Positions 51,616-60,582 of a stretch of 64,000 nucleotides of DNA are shown piece after piece (the stretch's first letter is position 1; each line of letters opens with the position of its first letter). Source of the stretch: Streptomyces hoynatensis (GTDB taxonomy: Bacteria; Actinomycetota; Actinomycetes; Streptomycetales; Streptomycetaceae); NCBI RefSeq assembly GCF_003626535.1, contig NZ_RBAL01000021.1, positions 1-64,000 on the forward strand, written 5' to 3'. Position numbers and translations under genes: made by a program. Below the pieces are notes generated by a model. It saw only the letters and a list, made by a program, of their open reading frames with translations. It ran no database searches and had not been told where the DNA came from.

Positions 51616-54342
51616 ATGGCGCCCCCCGTCCAGCCTCCCTACCCGGCCCACTGGGAAGCCGACGTGGTGCTGCGCGACGGCGGGCTCGCGCACGTCAGGC
51701 CGATCACGCCGGCCGACGCCGGCCGGCTGGTCGACTTCTACGAACGCGTGTCCGACGAGTCGAAGTACTACCGGTTCTTCGCCCCCTACCCCCGGCTCTC
51801 CGCCCGCGACGTGCGCCGGTTCACCCACCACGACTACGTGGACCGCGTCGGCCTCGCCGCCGTCGCCGGCGACGAGTTCCTGGCCACCGTCCGCTACGAC
51901 CGGCTGCCCGAGGCGGGGGACCGGGCGGAGGTGGCCTTCCTGGTCCAGGACGCCCACCAGGGGCGCGGCATCGCCTCGGCCCTGCTCGAACACATCGCCG
52001 CCGTCGCCCGCGAGCGGGGCATCCGGGAGTTCGAGGCCGAGGTGCTCCCGGCCAACCAGAAGATGATCAAGGTGTTCACGGACGCCGGGTACTCCCAGGC
52101 CCGCAGCTTCGCGGACGGCGCCGTGCGCCTCACCCTCGACCTCGAACCCACCGCCCAGTCCCTGGCCGTGATGCGCGCCAGGGAGCAGCGCGCCGAGGCG
52201 CGTTCCGTGCAGCGCCTGCTCTCCCCGCGCGCCGTCGCGGTCGTCGGCGTCGGCCGCCGCCCCGGCGGCGCGGGCCGCGCCGTCCTCGCCGGCCTGCTCG
52301 CCGGTGGCTACGCCGGCCGGGTCCACGCGGTCAACGACGCCCTGCCGCCCGGCCGCACCGAGCTCGCCGGCGTCCCCGCCCACCGTTCGGTGCGGGAGAT
52401 CGGCGCCCCCGTGGACCTCGCCGTGCTCGCGGTGCCCGCGGCCCGGGTGGCCGAGGCCGTCGCCGACTGCGGCCTCGCGGGCGTGCAGGGCCTGGTCGTC
52501 CTGGCCGCCGGGTACGGCCGGCGGGAGCAGCGCGACCTGGTCCACCACGCCCGCCGCCACGGCATGCGCGTCGTGGGGCCGAACGCCTTCGGCCTGATCA
52601 ACACCGACCCGGCCGTCCGGCTCAACGCCAGCCCCGCGCCGCGGCTGCCGCGCGCCGGACGCGTCGGGCTCTTCACCCAGTCCGCGGCCATCGGCATCGC
52701 CGGCCTGGCCGAGCTCGAACGCCGCGGCGCCGGCCTGTCCACCTTCGTCTCCGCCGGGAACCGCGCCGACCTCTCGGGCAACGACCTGCTGCAGTACTGG
52801 CACGAGGACCCGGGCACGAACGTGGCCCTCATGTACCTCGAATCGGTCGGCAATCCGCGGAAGTTCACCCGCATCGTCCGCCGCACCGCCGCCGCGGGCA
52901 CCCCGGTGGTGGTGGTCCGCGGCGGGCGGCACAGCGGCGGCGCCCCGCCGCACGGCCACGACGTGCCGGTCAGCCGCACCCCCGAGGCCACCGTCTCCGC
53001 CCTGCTCGCCCAGGCGGGAGTCATCGAGGCGGACACCGCGACCGAACTGGTCGACATCGGGCTCCTCCTCGCCCACCAGCCGCTGCCCGAGGGCCCGCGC
53101 GTGGCCCTCCTCGGCAACGAGGAGGCGCTCGCCCTGGTCGCGTACGACGCCTGCCGCGCCCACGGTCTGCGCCCCGCGCCCCCGGAGGTGCTCGGGCAGG
53201 CCGCCGGCCCGGCCGAGTACCGCGCGGCCCTGGCCGCCGCCCTCGCCGGCCCGGCCGTGGACGCCGTGGTCGTCACCGCCGTCCCCGCCGTCGGTCCCGG
53301 CGCCCCCGACGCGGAGCCGCTCGCCGCCGCCCTGGCCGCCGCGGTTGAGGAGGCGGCGGGGCCGGCCGGCGCCGGGGAGCGGCGGGCCGCGGGCAAGCCG
53401 GTGGCCGTGGCGCACCTGGCCGTCGAGGGCCTCGCGGAGGCGCTGAGCGCCCGCGGCCTGCCGGCCTATCCCTCCGCCGAACGCGCCGTGCGGGCGCTGG
53501 CACGGGCCGTCGCGCACGCCGAGTGGCGGGCAGGCGCCGTACGCCCGGGGCGCGTTCCGCAGTACGAGGACCTCGACGAGGCCGCCGCAGCGCGGCTCAT
53601 CGCGGGCGTCACCCGGAACGCCCAGGGGACCGCGCTCGACGAGGAGACCGCCCGCCGGCTGCTGGCCGCCTACGGCATCCGCGTGCTGCCCGCGCTCCCG
53701 GCGCCCGACCCGGACGCGGCCGCCCGCGCCGCCGCGGCGCTCGGCTACCCGGTGGTCCTCAAGACCACGGCCCCGCACCTGCGCCACCGGCCCGACCTGG
53801 GCGGCGTCCGGCTCGACCTGGTCACCGAGGAGCAGCTGCGCCTGGCCCACGCCGACCTCACCGCCCGCCTGGGACCGGCCGCGGAACTGCGGCTGACGGT
53901 CCAGCCGATGGCCGCGCGGGGCGTGGACACGACGGTGCGCGCCGCGGTGGACGCGGGCATCGGCGCGGTGCTCTCCTTCGGCCTGGCCGGGCCGGCCTCG
54001 GAGCTGCTCGGGGACGTCGCCCACCGGCTGCTGCCGCTCACCGACCGCGACGCGGCCGAGCTGATCCGGTCGATACGCGCGGCCCCGATGCTCTTCGGCT
54101 GGCGCGGCGCCGGCCCCGTGGACACCGAGGCGCTCACGGAGTTGCTGCTGCGCCTCGGGCGCCTGGTGGACGACCGGCCGGAGATCGCCTCGGTGGAGCT
54201 CGACCCCGTCGTCGTGGCGCAGGCGGGCGTCACCGCGCTCGCGGCCTCGGTGCGGGTGGCGCCCCCACCGCCCCGGCCCGACCTGGGGCCCAGGCGCCTG
54301 CGCGACTACGGACCGGGGGGCGGCGGGGCGCCCGCGGGGTGA
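51616..54342 (+). CDS. GNAT-acyl-CoA synthetase (NDP-forming) fusion, protein lysine acetyltransferase (Pat-like)
   Basis: 908 residues. A GNAT domain at about 15-185 carries QGRGIASALL, the acetyl-CoA loop. It is joined to an NDP-forming acyl-CoA synthetase-like region: a CoA-binding Rossmann domain (about 200-325, with VVGVGRRPGG), succinyl-CoA ligase-like domains (about 345-640) and an ATP-grasp-like C-terminus (about 660-900). The family includes Pat enzymes that acetylate and inactivate acetyl-CoA synthetase. The catalytic His of the synthetase part could not be confirmed, as expected if that half only senses acetyl-CoA. In enteric Pat the GNAT domain is C-terminal; here it is N-terminal, the actinobacterial order. 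TACGCT six bases before ATG suggests a leaderless start. Confidence 0.88.
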   Translation: MAPPVQPPYPAHWEADVVLRDGGLAHVRPITPADAGRLVDFYERVSDESKYYRFFAPYPRLSARDVRRFTHHDYVDRVGLAAVAGDEFLATVRYDRLPEAGDRAEVAFLVQDAHQGRGIASALLEHIAAVARERGIREFEAEVLPANQKMIKVFTDAGYSQARSFADGAVRLTLDLEPTAQSLAVMRAREQRAEARSVQRLLSPRAVAVVGVGRRPGGAGRAVLAGLLAGGYAGRVHAVNDALPPGRTELAGVPAHRSVREIGAPVDLAVLAVPAARVAEAVADCGLAGVQGLVVLAAGYGRREQRDLVHHARRHGMRVVGPNAFGLINTDPAVRLNASPAPRLPRAGRVGLFTQSAAIGIAGLAELERRGAGLSTFVSAGNRADLSGNDLLQYWHEDPGTNVALMYLESVGNPRKFTRIVRRTAAAGTPVVVVRGGRHSGGAPPHGHDVPVSRTPEATVSALLAQAGVIEADTATELVDIGLLLAHQPLPEGPRVALLGNEEALALVAYDACRAHGLRPAPPEVLGQAAGPAEYRAALAAALAGPAVDAVVVTAVPAVGPGAPDAEPLAAALAAAVEEAAGPAGAGERRAAGKPVAVAHLAVEGLAEALSARGLPAYPSAERAVRALARAVAHAEWRAGAVRPGRVPQYEDLDEAAAARLIAGVTRNAQGTALDEETARRLLAAYGIRVLPALPAPDPDAAARAAAALGYPVVLKTTAPHLRHRPDLGGVRLDLVTEEQLRLAHADLTARLGPAAELRLTVQPMAARGVDTTVRAAVDAGIGAVLSFGLAGPASELLGDVAHRLLPLTDRDAAELIRSIRAAPMLFGWRGAGPVDTEALTELLLRLGRLVDDRPEIASVELDPVVVAQAGVTALAASVRVAPPPPRPDLGPRRLRDYGPGGGGAPAG

Positions 54343-54433
54343 GCCGCGAGGCGGCCGGGCGCGGCCGGGGCAAGGGCGCTCCGCACGCGCCGGGGACGCC
54401 GCCGCGGGCCCCACCGGTGTCGGACCCTCCCCG

Positions 54434-54439
54434 TAGGAT
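54434..54439 (+). promoter_or_regulatory. -10 hexamer TAGGAT for a leaderless DUF5998 gene
   Basis: TAGGAT ends six bases before ATG 54446; the -35 region is not clear. Confidence 0.6.
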
Positions 54440-54445
54440 GGGCGC

Positions 54446-55033
54446 ATGGCGAAGACAGGTACGACGTCCCAGGGCCTGCGGGAGGCGATCGAGCGCAGCG
54501 GGTACTACCCCGCGCTGGTCGCCGAGGCGGTGGAAGCGGCGGTGGGCCGCGAGCCCGTCGTCTCCTTCCTCGTCCATCAGGAGACCACCTTCGACAACAA
54601 CGAGGTGCGTCGCCACGCCACCGTCCTCGTCCTCACCGGTACCCGGTTCATCGTCAGCCATACCGACGAGCAGTCCTCCGAGGGCAACACGCCGGTGCCC
54701 TACGCCACCACCTCCACCGAGTCCGTGAAGCTCTCGCGGATCTCCTCCGTGGTCCTCAGCCGCGTCGTCGCCGACCCCCAGTCCTACGTGCCGGGCACGC
54801 TGCCGCGCGAGGTCGTGCTGACCATCGGCTGGGGCGCCGTCTCCCGCATCGACGTGGAGCCCGCGAGCTGCGGCGACCCCAACTGCGAGGCGGATCACGG
54901 CTACACCGGCTCCACCACCGCCGACGACCTCTCGCTGCGCATCAGCGAGGCGGGCGACGGCCCGGAGACGGTCAGGCAGACCCTGGAGTTCGCCCAGGCG
55001 CTGTCGGAGGCGACGGCGGTGGCGGGCAGGTGA
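54446..55033 (+). CDS. DUF5998 family protein, function unknown
   Basis: 195 residues. It matches an actinobacterial family I know as DUF5998: GLREAIERSGYYPALVAEAV near the start, SFLVHQETTFDNNEVRRH, RFIVSHTDEQ and a single CGDPNCEADHGYTG segment with two cysteines and a histidine (about 138-152). No catalytic site is established. It is the first gene of a coupled operon: the phosphodiesterase-like gene starts inside its stop codon (GTGA at 55030-55033), and a thymidine kinase follows. This hints at a nucleotide-linked role, which is inference. Confidence 0.83.
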   Translation: MAKTGTTSQGLREAIERSGYYPALVAEAVEAAVGREPVVSFLVHQETTFDNNEVRRHATVLVLTGTRFIVSHTDEQSSEGNTPVPYATTSTESVKLSRISSVVLSRVVADPQSYVPGTLPREVVLTIGWGAVSRIDVEPASCGDPNCEADHGYTGSTTADDLSLRISEAGDGPETVRQTLEFAQALSEATAVAGR

Positions 55034-56283
55034 CCCCGCCCCAGTCCGGGGGGAGCGCCCGCGCCGGGGAAGGCGGCCGGCCGGCCGCGCCCCCCGGCCC
55101 CGCGGCGCACGAGCCCGCCCCCCTCGACCCCCGCGAGGCGCCCGCCCCGCGCTACGGCTCCGCCTCCCTCGCCGACCTGCTGCCCGCGGCGGCGGCCGGG
55201 CTCGGCGTGCCGGGCGTGACCTCGCCGCTCAGCCTGCCGCCCGCCGACCGGGTCTGCGTGTTCCTCGTCGACGGGCTCGGCTGGGAGGCGTTGCGCGCGC
55301 ACCCGGCCGAGGCCCCGTTCCTCACCTCGCTGCTGCCCACCTCCACCGCGGGCTCCGGGCTCCCGCTCACCGCCGGCTTCCCCGCCACCACCGCCACCTC
55401 CCTGGCCTCCGTCGGCACCGGCCTGCCCCCGGCCGCGCACGGACTCGCCGGGTACAAGGTGCTCGACCCGGCCACCGGCGAGCTGATGAACCAGCTGCGC
55501 TGGGACCCGTGGACCGACCCGGCGGCCTGGCAGCCGTACCCCACGCTCTTCCGGCGGGCCGAGGCCGCCGGGGTCGCCGCCTCCCAGGTCACCGCGCCGC
55601 ACTTCGAGCACACCCCGCTCACCCAGGTCGCGCTCTCCGGCGGCACGTTCGTGGGCCGCCTGGACGCGGGGGAGCGGATGGACGCCGCGGCCCGGCGGCT
55701 CGCCGCGGCCGACCGGACCCTCGTCTACACCTACTACGCGGAGCTCGACGGCACCGGGCACCGCCTCGGCATCGCCTCGGGCGCCTGGCGCGAGCAACTG
55801 CGTTACGTGGACTCGCTTGCCCAGCGGCTCGCCGAGCAACTGCCGCCCCGCGCCGTCCTCTACGTCACCGCCGACCACGGCATGGTGGACGTCCCGCACA
55901 CCGAGGAGGCGCGGTTCGACTTCGACACGGACTGGGAGCTGCGCGCCGGCGTGGCCAGGCTCGGCGGCGAGGGGCGGGCCCGCCACCTGTACGCGGTGCC
56001 CGGCGCCGCGGCCGACGTCCACGCCGTTTGGCGCGAGGTGCTGGCCGGGCAGGCTTGGGTGGTGACCCGGGAGGAGGCCGTGGACCTCGGCTGGTTCGGG
56101 CCTCCGGGCGTGGCGCTCGACCCGCGGGTCGAGCCACGTGTCGGCGATGTCGTCGTGGCGATGACCGGCACGGCGAGCGTCATCGCAAGCGAGTCGGAGC
56201 CCAACGAGTCGGCGCTCGTCGGCATGCACGGCTCGGTCACGCCCGCGGAGCAGCTGGTCCCGCTCCTCGAAGTACGCACCTGA
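55030..56283 (+). CDS. Alkaline phosphatase superfamily phosphodiesterase/nucleotide pyrophosphatase
   Basis: 417 residues. The metal-site pattern of the superfamily is clear: VFLVDGLGWEA (first Asp), TTATSLASVGTG with the Thr nucleophile, AELDGTGHRLG (Asp and His), ADHGMVDVP (Asp-His) and a C-terminal VGMHGSV histidine. The family hydrolyses phosphodiester or pyrophosphate bonds of nucleotides; the real substrate is unknown. The first 40 residues are Pro/Ala-rich, and no signal peptide is evident. Start GTG 55030 overlaps the previous stop by four bases. The thymidine kinase start is 24 bases after its stop codon. Confidence 0.88.
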   Translation: MTPPQSGGSARAGEGGRPAAPPGPAAHEPAPLDPREAPAPRYGSASLADLLPAAAAGLGVPGVTSPLSLPPADRVCVFLVDGLGWEALRAHPAEAPFLTSLLPTSTAGSGLPLTAGFPATTATSLASVGTGLPPAAHGLAGYKVLDPATGELMNQLRWDPWTDPAAWQPYPTLFRRAEAAGVAASQVTAPHFEHTPLTQVALSGGTFVGRLDAGERMDAAARRLAAADRTLVYTYYAELDGTGHRLGIASGAWREQLRYVDSLAQRLAEQLPPRAVLYVTADHGMVDVPHTEEARFDFDTDWELRAGVARLGGEGRARHLYAVPGAAADVHAVWREVLAGQAWVVTREEAVDLGWFGPPGVALDPRVEPRVGDVVVAMTGTASVIASESEPNESALVGMHGSVTPAEQLVPLLEVRT

Positions 56284-56306
56284 CCCCGACCTGGAGCCTT
56301 GTTCCG

Positions 56307-56969
56307 TTGGCTGAACTCGCTTTCTTCGCCGGCACGATGGACTGCGGCAAGAGCACGCTGGCCCTGCAGATCCAGCACAATCGCTCGGCCCGCGGTCTGC
56401 TCGGCCTCATCTTCACGCGCAACGACCGAGCCGGGGAGGGCAGGCTCTCCTCCCGGCTCGGCCTCGTCACCGACGCCATCGAGGCGGACGAGGGCTTCGA
56501 CTTCCACGCGCACCTGGTCAAGTACCTCACCGCCGGGGGCCGGGCCGACTACGTCATCGCGGACGAGGCCCAGTTCCTGTCGGCCGAGCAGGTCGACCAG
56601 CTGGCCCGGGTGGTGGACGACCTGGGCATCGACGTCTTCGCCTTCGGCATCACCACCGACTTCCGCACCCGGCTCTTCCCCGGCTCGCAGCGGCTGATCG
56701 AGCTGGCCGACCGGGTCGAGGTGCTCCAGGTCGAGGCGCTGTGCTGGTGCGGGGCCCGCGCGACGCACAACGCGCGCACGGTGGGCGGCCGGATGGTCGT
56801 GGAGGGCGCACAGGTGGTGGTCGGCGACGTCGGCGGCGGACAGGAGATCGGGTACGAGGTGCTCTGCCGCCGGCATCACAGGAGGCGGCTGACCGCGGCC
56901 GCGGCCGGAGTGGGGCAGTTGTCGCCCGAGGTGCTCCCCGCCGACCCGATTCCGCACCAGGCGACGTAG
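56307..56969 (+). CDS. tdk: Thymidine kinase
   Basis: 220 residues. The enzyme phosphorylates thymidine for the salvage pathway. A P-loop TMDCGKST (10-17) is followed by the lasso-type ADEAQF with the catalytic Glu, and zinc ligands in CWCG and CRRHH. Start TTG 56307 is assigned because the codon after it begins AELAFFAGTMDCG, matching the short N-terminus of the family, and GGAGCC lies about 10 bases upstream. It is third in an operon with DUF5998 and a phosphodiesterase. No terminator was found after it; a 15-base direct repeat (CTCGCCGGGCCGCGG) lies at about 56975 and 57011. Confidence 0.92.
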   Translation: MAELAFFAGTMDCGKSTLALQIQHNRSARGLLGLIFTRNDRAGEGRLSSRLGLVTDAIEADEGFDFHAHLVKYLTAGGRADYVIADEAQFLSAEQVDQLARVVDDLGIDVFAFGITTDFRTRLFPGSQRLIELADRVEVLQVEALCWCGARATHNARTVGGRMVVEGAQVVVGDVGGGQEIGYEVLCRRHHRRRLTAAAAGVGQLSPEVLPADPIPHQAT

Positions 56970-57129
56970 CCCGCCTCGCCGGGCCGCGGGCCCGGTCGCG
57001 GGCGGGCGGCCTCGCCGGGCCGCGGAGACCGCCTCCCCGCGCCTCCCTTCGGCGGGGAGGGGCGGGGAAGCGGGAGGTGCGCACGGTGCGAGTGGGGCCA
57101 AAAGTGGGGGGTGGAGGTGCACAGCCCGG

Positions 57130-57966
57130 TTAGCGGCGGCCCGGCCTGATGACCGCGAAGATCGCGCCCTCCGGGTCGGCCGCCTTCGCCCAGCGCCCGA
57201 ACGGCGAGACCTCGGGTTCGCTCAGCCGCCGGCCGCCGAGCTCCACGATCCGGTCCAGCGTCTCCTCGACGTCGGGCACGGAGAAGTAGGACAGCCAGTG
57301 CGCCCCGCGGTCGTGGGGCAGTTCGTCGCCCACCCCGCGCAGCCCGGCGACCGGCCTTCCCCCGAGCCGCAGGGTCAGGTAGTCCGCCTCCTCGGGCAAC
57401 GCCGGCTCGTGCACCGGCTCGTAGCCGAAGACCAGGGAATAGAACTTGCTCACGTGCGAAGTGTCCGCGGTGATCAGCTCGTTCCAGTCGGGGGCGCCCA
57501 CGGGCGCCTGGAAGGACCCCCGGCGCCGCGGCGGCCCCTGCCACAGGCCGAAGGCCGCCCCGCTCGGGTCGGCCGCGATCGCCAGCCGCCCGACCGACTC
57601 GACGTCCAGCGGGCCCACGGCCACCGTCCCACCGCAGTCCCGGATCAGGGCCGCGGTGCTGTCGGCGTCGGGCGTGGCGATGTACGGCAGCCACGCGACC
57701 AGCCGTGGCGCGCCCGGCGCGATCTCGCCGAGCCCGGCCACGGGATGCCCCTCGCGCAACGCCCGCACGTACGCCCCGAGCTGCGACGGCCCCTCGTCAA
57801 ACTCCCATCCGAACAGCTCACCGTAGAACCGCCGGCTCGCGTCCAGATCGTGGACCATGAGGCTCAGCCAGCGGTGCGTTCCCAAACCGGGCGGACTCGC
57901 CGTTTCGGTCATTCTCGTCCCTTCTTCTCGGCCGTTCTCGGCTGTCAGGACCATCACGTCACTCAT
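57130..57966 (-). CDS. VOC-superfamily (glyoxalase/dioxygenase-like) protein, two domains
   Basis: 278 residues with two tandem VOC units: about 28-150 (LMVHDLDASRRFYGELFGWEF) and about 155-275 (ELITADTSHVSKFYSLVFGYE). Each has the beta-alpha-beta-beta-beta unit seen in glyoxalase and bleomycin-binding proteins. Metal ligand His/Glu residues are not complete in either half, so the enzyme activity is unknown. Start ATG 57966 follows AGGAG by about seven bases; ATG 57912, with GAAGGGA, is a second good choice and would give MTETASPP. It is divergent from the sulfurtransferase. Confidence 0.85.
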   Translation of the reverse strand: MSDVMVLTAENGREEGTRMTETASPPGLGTHRWLSLMVHDLDASRRFYGELFGWEFDEGPSQLGAYVRALREGHPVAGLGEIAPGAPRLVAWLPYIATPDADSTAALIRDCGGTVAVGPLDVESVGRLAIAADPSGAAFGLWQGPPRRRGSFQAPVGAPDWNELITADTSHVSKFYSLVFGYEPVHEPALPEEADYLTLRLGGRPVAGLRGVGDELPHDRGAHWLSYFSVPDVEETLDRIVELGGRRLSEPEVSPFGRWAKAADPEGAIFAVIRPGRR

Positions 57967-58016
57967 GCTGTTGCTCCTGCCCAGGCAGGGCAGCACAAGT
58001 CTCCCCCGGACGTGGG

Positions 58017-58022
58017 GACAAT
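58017..58022 (+). promoter_or_regulatory. -10 hexamer GACAAT for a leaderless sulfurtransferase
   Basis: GACAAT ends six bases before ATG 58029. Confidence 0.45.
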
Positions 58023-58028
58023 GAGGCC

Positions 58029-58868
58029 ATGACAGCAATGATCTCGGCCGCGGAACTCGCGTCGGCGCTCGCCCCTGGCGCACCGGCCGCCGAGCGCCCC
58101 GTGCTTCTCGACGTGCGCTACCAGCTGGGCGGGCCGCCGGGCCGGCCCGCCTACGAGGCGGGGCACCTGCCCGGCGCCGTCTTCGTCGACTTGGACGCCG
58201 AACTCGCCGCCGAGCCCGGCCGCGGCGGCCGGCATCCCCTGCCCGACCTCGGCGTCTTCGGCACCGCCATGCGCCGCGCCGGGGTCTCCCACGGGCGGCC
58301 CGTCGTCGTCTACGACGGCGGGCAGGGCTGGGCGGCGGCCCGCGCCTGGTGGCTGCTGCGCTGGACGGGCCACCAGCGGGTGCGGGTCCTCGACGGCGGG
58401 CTCGCGGCCTGGCCCGGCGAGACCACCACCGAGGAACCCGAGCCGCCCGAGGGCGACTTCGTGCCCGCCCCGGGCGCGCTCCCGGTGCTGGACGCGGCGG
58501 GCGCGGCCCGCGTGGCCAGGACCGGCGTGCTGCTGGACGCCCGGGCCGCGGAGCGGTACCGCGGCGAGGTGGAGCCGATCGACCCGGTAGCGGGGCACAT
58601 CCCTGGCGCGATCTCCGCGCCGACCACGGAAAACCTGGACGAGAACGGCTTGTTGCGGCCCCCCGTCGAACTCGCCGAGCGGTATGCCGCGCTCGGCGTG
58701 ACGCCGGGCGCCGAGGTGGGGGTCTACTGCGGCTCCGGCGTCTCCGCCGCGCAGGAGGTGCTGGCCCTGACGGTCGCCGGCATCGAGGCGGCCCTCTACC
58801 CGGGGTCCTGGAGCGAGTGGGTGAGCGATCCGGAACGGCCCGTGGCCACGGGCCAGGAACCCGGCTGA
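58029..58868 (+). CDS. Two-domain sulfurtransferase (rhodanese/3-mercaptopyruvate type)
   Basis: 279 residues. Two rhodanese folds: the N-terminal one (about 5-135) lacks the catalytic cysteine, and the C-terminal one (about 150-270) has YCGSGVSA with the persulfide-forming Cys. CGSGV is the loop common in mercaptopyruvate sulfurtransferases, but thiosulfate remains possible. It moves sulfur for detoxification or cofactor sulfur supply in the cytoplasm. A terminator shared with sepH lies 32 bases beyond its stop. Confidence 0.9.
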   Translation: MTAMISAAELASALAPGAPAAERPVLLDVRYQLGGPPGRPAYEAGHLPGAVFVDLDAELAAEPGRGGRHPLPDLGVFGTAMRRAGVSHGRPVVVYDGGQGWAAARAWWLLRWTGHQRVRVLDGGLAAWPGETTTEEPEPPEGDFVPAPGALPVLDAAGAARVARTGVLLDARAAERYRGEVEPIDPVAGHIPGAISAPTTENLDENGLLRPPVELAERYAALGVTPGAEVGVYCGSGVSAAQEVLALTVAGIEAALYPGSWSEWVSDPERPVATGQEPG

Positions 58869-58900
58869 GCCGCCGCACGCGTCGCCCGAGCCGTCCCCCG

Positions 58901-58933
58901 CCGCCGGTCCCGCCGGCGCGGCGGGACCGGCGG
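58901..58933. terminator. Terminator shared by the sulfurtransferase gene and sepH
   Basis: A 14-base-pair perfect GC stem (58901-58914 with 58920-58933) and five-base loop between convergent genes. Confidence 0.85.
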
Positions 58934-58941
58934 GGCGGCCG

Positions 58942-59970
58942 TCACTCCTTCTTCTTGCGGCGGGTGCCGAAGACGATCTCGTCCCAGCTGGGCACCGCCG
59001 CCCGGCGCCCCGGCCGCACGCCGTCCGCCTCGGCCTGACGGTCCGTGTTCCCCGTCAGGCGCTCCCGGTGGCCGCCCACGGAACGCGGCATCAGCACGTC
59101 CGCGTACGTGGAACCCGCGCTCGCCGCCGAGGGGCCGCGGCCCGGCGGCACCTCGGCCGCCGGCTCGTCCCCGTCCTGCTCGCCCTCCCCCTGGCCGGAC
59201 GCGGCCGAGGGCTCGGGCACCACGAGGTCCCCGCGGAAGCTCGGCACCGCCTCCAGCAGGCTGGTCAGCGAGTCCGTGTCGTTCTCCGCGCGCGCGGAGG
59301 GCACCTCGGCCGAGGCACGGGCCGCCGGGCGCTCCCGCTCGCTCTCCCGCGGCAGCCGGGCGATCCGCGGCACGAACGGCGTGATCGGGTCGGGCGTGTC
59401 GTCGGTCTCGCCGAGCAGGGCACGCGCCTCGTCGTCCACGGCCTGCACCAGGCGGCGCGGCGGGTCGTAGGTCCAGCTCGCCGAGTGGGTCTCGCCCGCC
59501 ACCCGGTAGACCAGCAGCACCTCCCAGGTGCCGTCGTCCCGGCGCCAGGAGTCCCAGCGCACCGCGTCCTTCTCGGCGCCGCGCAGCAGCAGGCGGTCCG
59601 CGACGGCCTCGCCCAGCAGCGGGCCGGCCGACTCGCCCGGGCGGCGCAGCGGCGTCTTGCGGGCGCGTTCCGCCATGAAGGCGCGCTCGGCCAGCACGGG
59701 CCCCTCGAAGCGCCGCACGCGGTCCACGGGAATCCCGGCGAACTGGGCCACCTCTTCCGCGGTGGCGCCGGCTCGTATCCGGGCCTGGATGTCGCGCGGG
59801 CGGAGGTGGTTTTCCACCTCGATCTCGATCTGGCCGAGACGGGCCCGGTCGTTGCGCACGGCCGCGCGCAGCCGCTCGTCGATCGGCAGCGTGTATTCCG
59901 TGTTGTCGGCAGCCTTGAGCACCAGGCGTGTGCCGTCATTGCTCACGGCCACGACACGCAGTTCGGGCAC
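58942..59970 (-). CDS. sepH: Cell division protein SepH
   Basis: 342 residues. SepH helps assemble FtsZ at division sites in Streptomyces. The N-terminal DUF3071 domain (about 1-165) has VPELRVVAVSNDGTRLVLKA, GTEYTL-type strands and the helix-turn-helix-like RIRAGATAEEVAQFAGIP followed by VRRFEGPVLAER. The C-terminal half is acidic and Pro/Ser/Ala-rich, ending in a short conserved tail RAAVPSWDEIVFGTRRKKK. Start GTG 59970 follows GGGAGG by about five bases. An inverted repeat lies 24 bases upstream (59994-60010). Identification rests on the N-terminal domain, the conserved tail and position near hemH. Confidence 0.9.
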   Translation of the reverse strand: MPELRVVAVSNDGTRLVLKAADNTEYTLPIDERLRAAVRNDRARLGQIEIEVENHLRPRDIQARIRAGATAEEVAQFAGIPVDRVRRFEGPVLAERAFMAERARKTPLRRPGESAGPLLGEAVADRLLLRGAEKDAVRWDSWRRDDGTWEVLLVYRVAGETHSASWTYDPPRRLVQAVDDEARALLGETDDTPDPITPFVPRIARLPRESERERPAARASAEVPSARAENDTDSLTSLLEAVPSFRGDLVVPEPSAASGQGEGEQDGDEPAAEVPPGRGPSAASAGSTYADVLMPRSVGGHRERLTGNTDRQAEADGVRPGRRAAVPSWDEIVFGTRRKKKE

Positions 59971-60582
59971 GAGGACCTCCCGGTGGTGCCTGCCGACGTC
60001 ACGTACGTCGCTGCTCCCGCTAGACGAGTGTGACTTGCCCGGGCGCAGCCTGCCACAACCTTGCCGACTTGCCCGGCGTGTCGGGCCATGGTCTTGAGCC
60101 GCCGTTATGGCACAGTCACCACTTTGCCACGTGCGGTGACCGGCGCGGGGATGCTCCCGCACACGGGCCAGATCAGGGCCAAGGCCAGGTGCCGTCAGGT
60201 TACTCCATTAGGACCACGGGGGAGGGGCGCCGCGCCAGGGAGTTTCGCTCGCGGGCACGGGAGTTGGGCCCCGAGGCAGGTGGATCGCCGGTCGGCAAGT
60301 CGCACAGAATCCGCATATTGCGGCATGTTGTCTCGCGTCTCGTGAGGCTTGCGTGTGCCTCGCGTGGAATGTGCGCACATGGCGGCAGACGGGGGAATTC
60401 CGGGTAAAGAATCCACGCTCCCGCCCGATGCCCCACGGAACGCCCGCGCCTCGTGGCCCGCGCCGCCTCGCCCCGCCCGCGCGGCCGGCGCCGCCGTCCC
60501 GCGGAGGCGGTCCCGGGCCCGCCGGACAGACCCGCCGAAGGTGCCGCGGGACCGCGGAGCGGGTGATGGCAGGATCGTGGCC
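59971..60582. other. Long intergenic region between sepH and hemH
   Basis: 612 bases with no convincing gene. It carries CGACGT-CACGT-ACGTCG (59994-60010) near sepH and a GTCACC/GGTGAC inverted pair (60116-60141). From 60349 an open frame continues into hemH but lacks coding character before 60583. The hemH -10 is probably CAGGAT (60570-60575), seven bases before ATG. Confidence 0.5.
59994..60010. promoter_or_regulatory. Inverted repeat upstream of sepH, candidate operator
   Basis: CGACGT and ACGTCG are separated by CACGT, forming a 17-base dyad that ends 24 bases before the sepH start codon. The binding protein is unknown. Confidence 0.4.

Noticed and set aside
57967..58878. Minus-strand extension of the VOC gene opposite the sulfurtransferase
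   Set aside because: Composition is Arg/Pro-rich and the plus strand encodes two good rhodanese domains; AGGAG before ATG 57966 marks a normal start.
60349..60582. N-terminal extension of ferrochelatase by 78 residues
   Set aside because: The extension is Arg/Pro/Ala-rich, lacks family similarity, and the family N-terminus begins right after ATG 60583.
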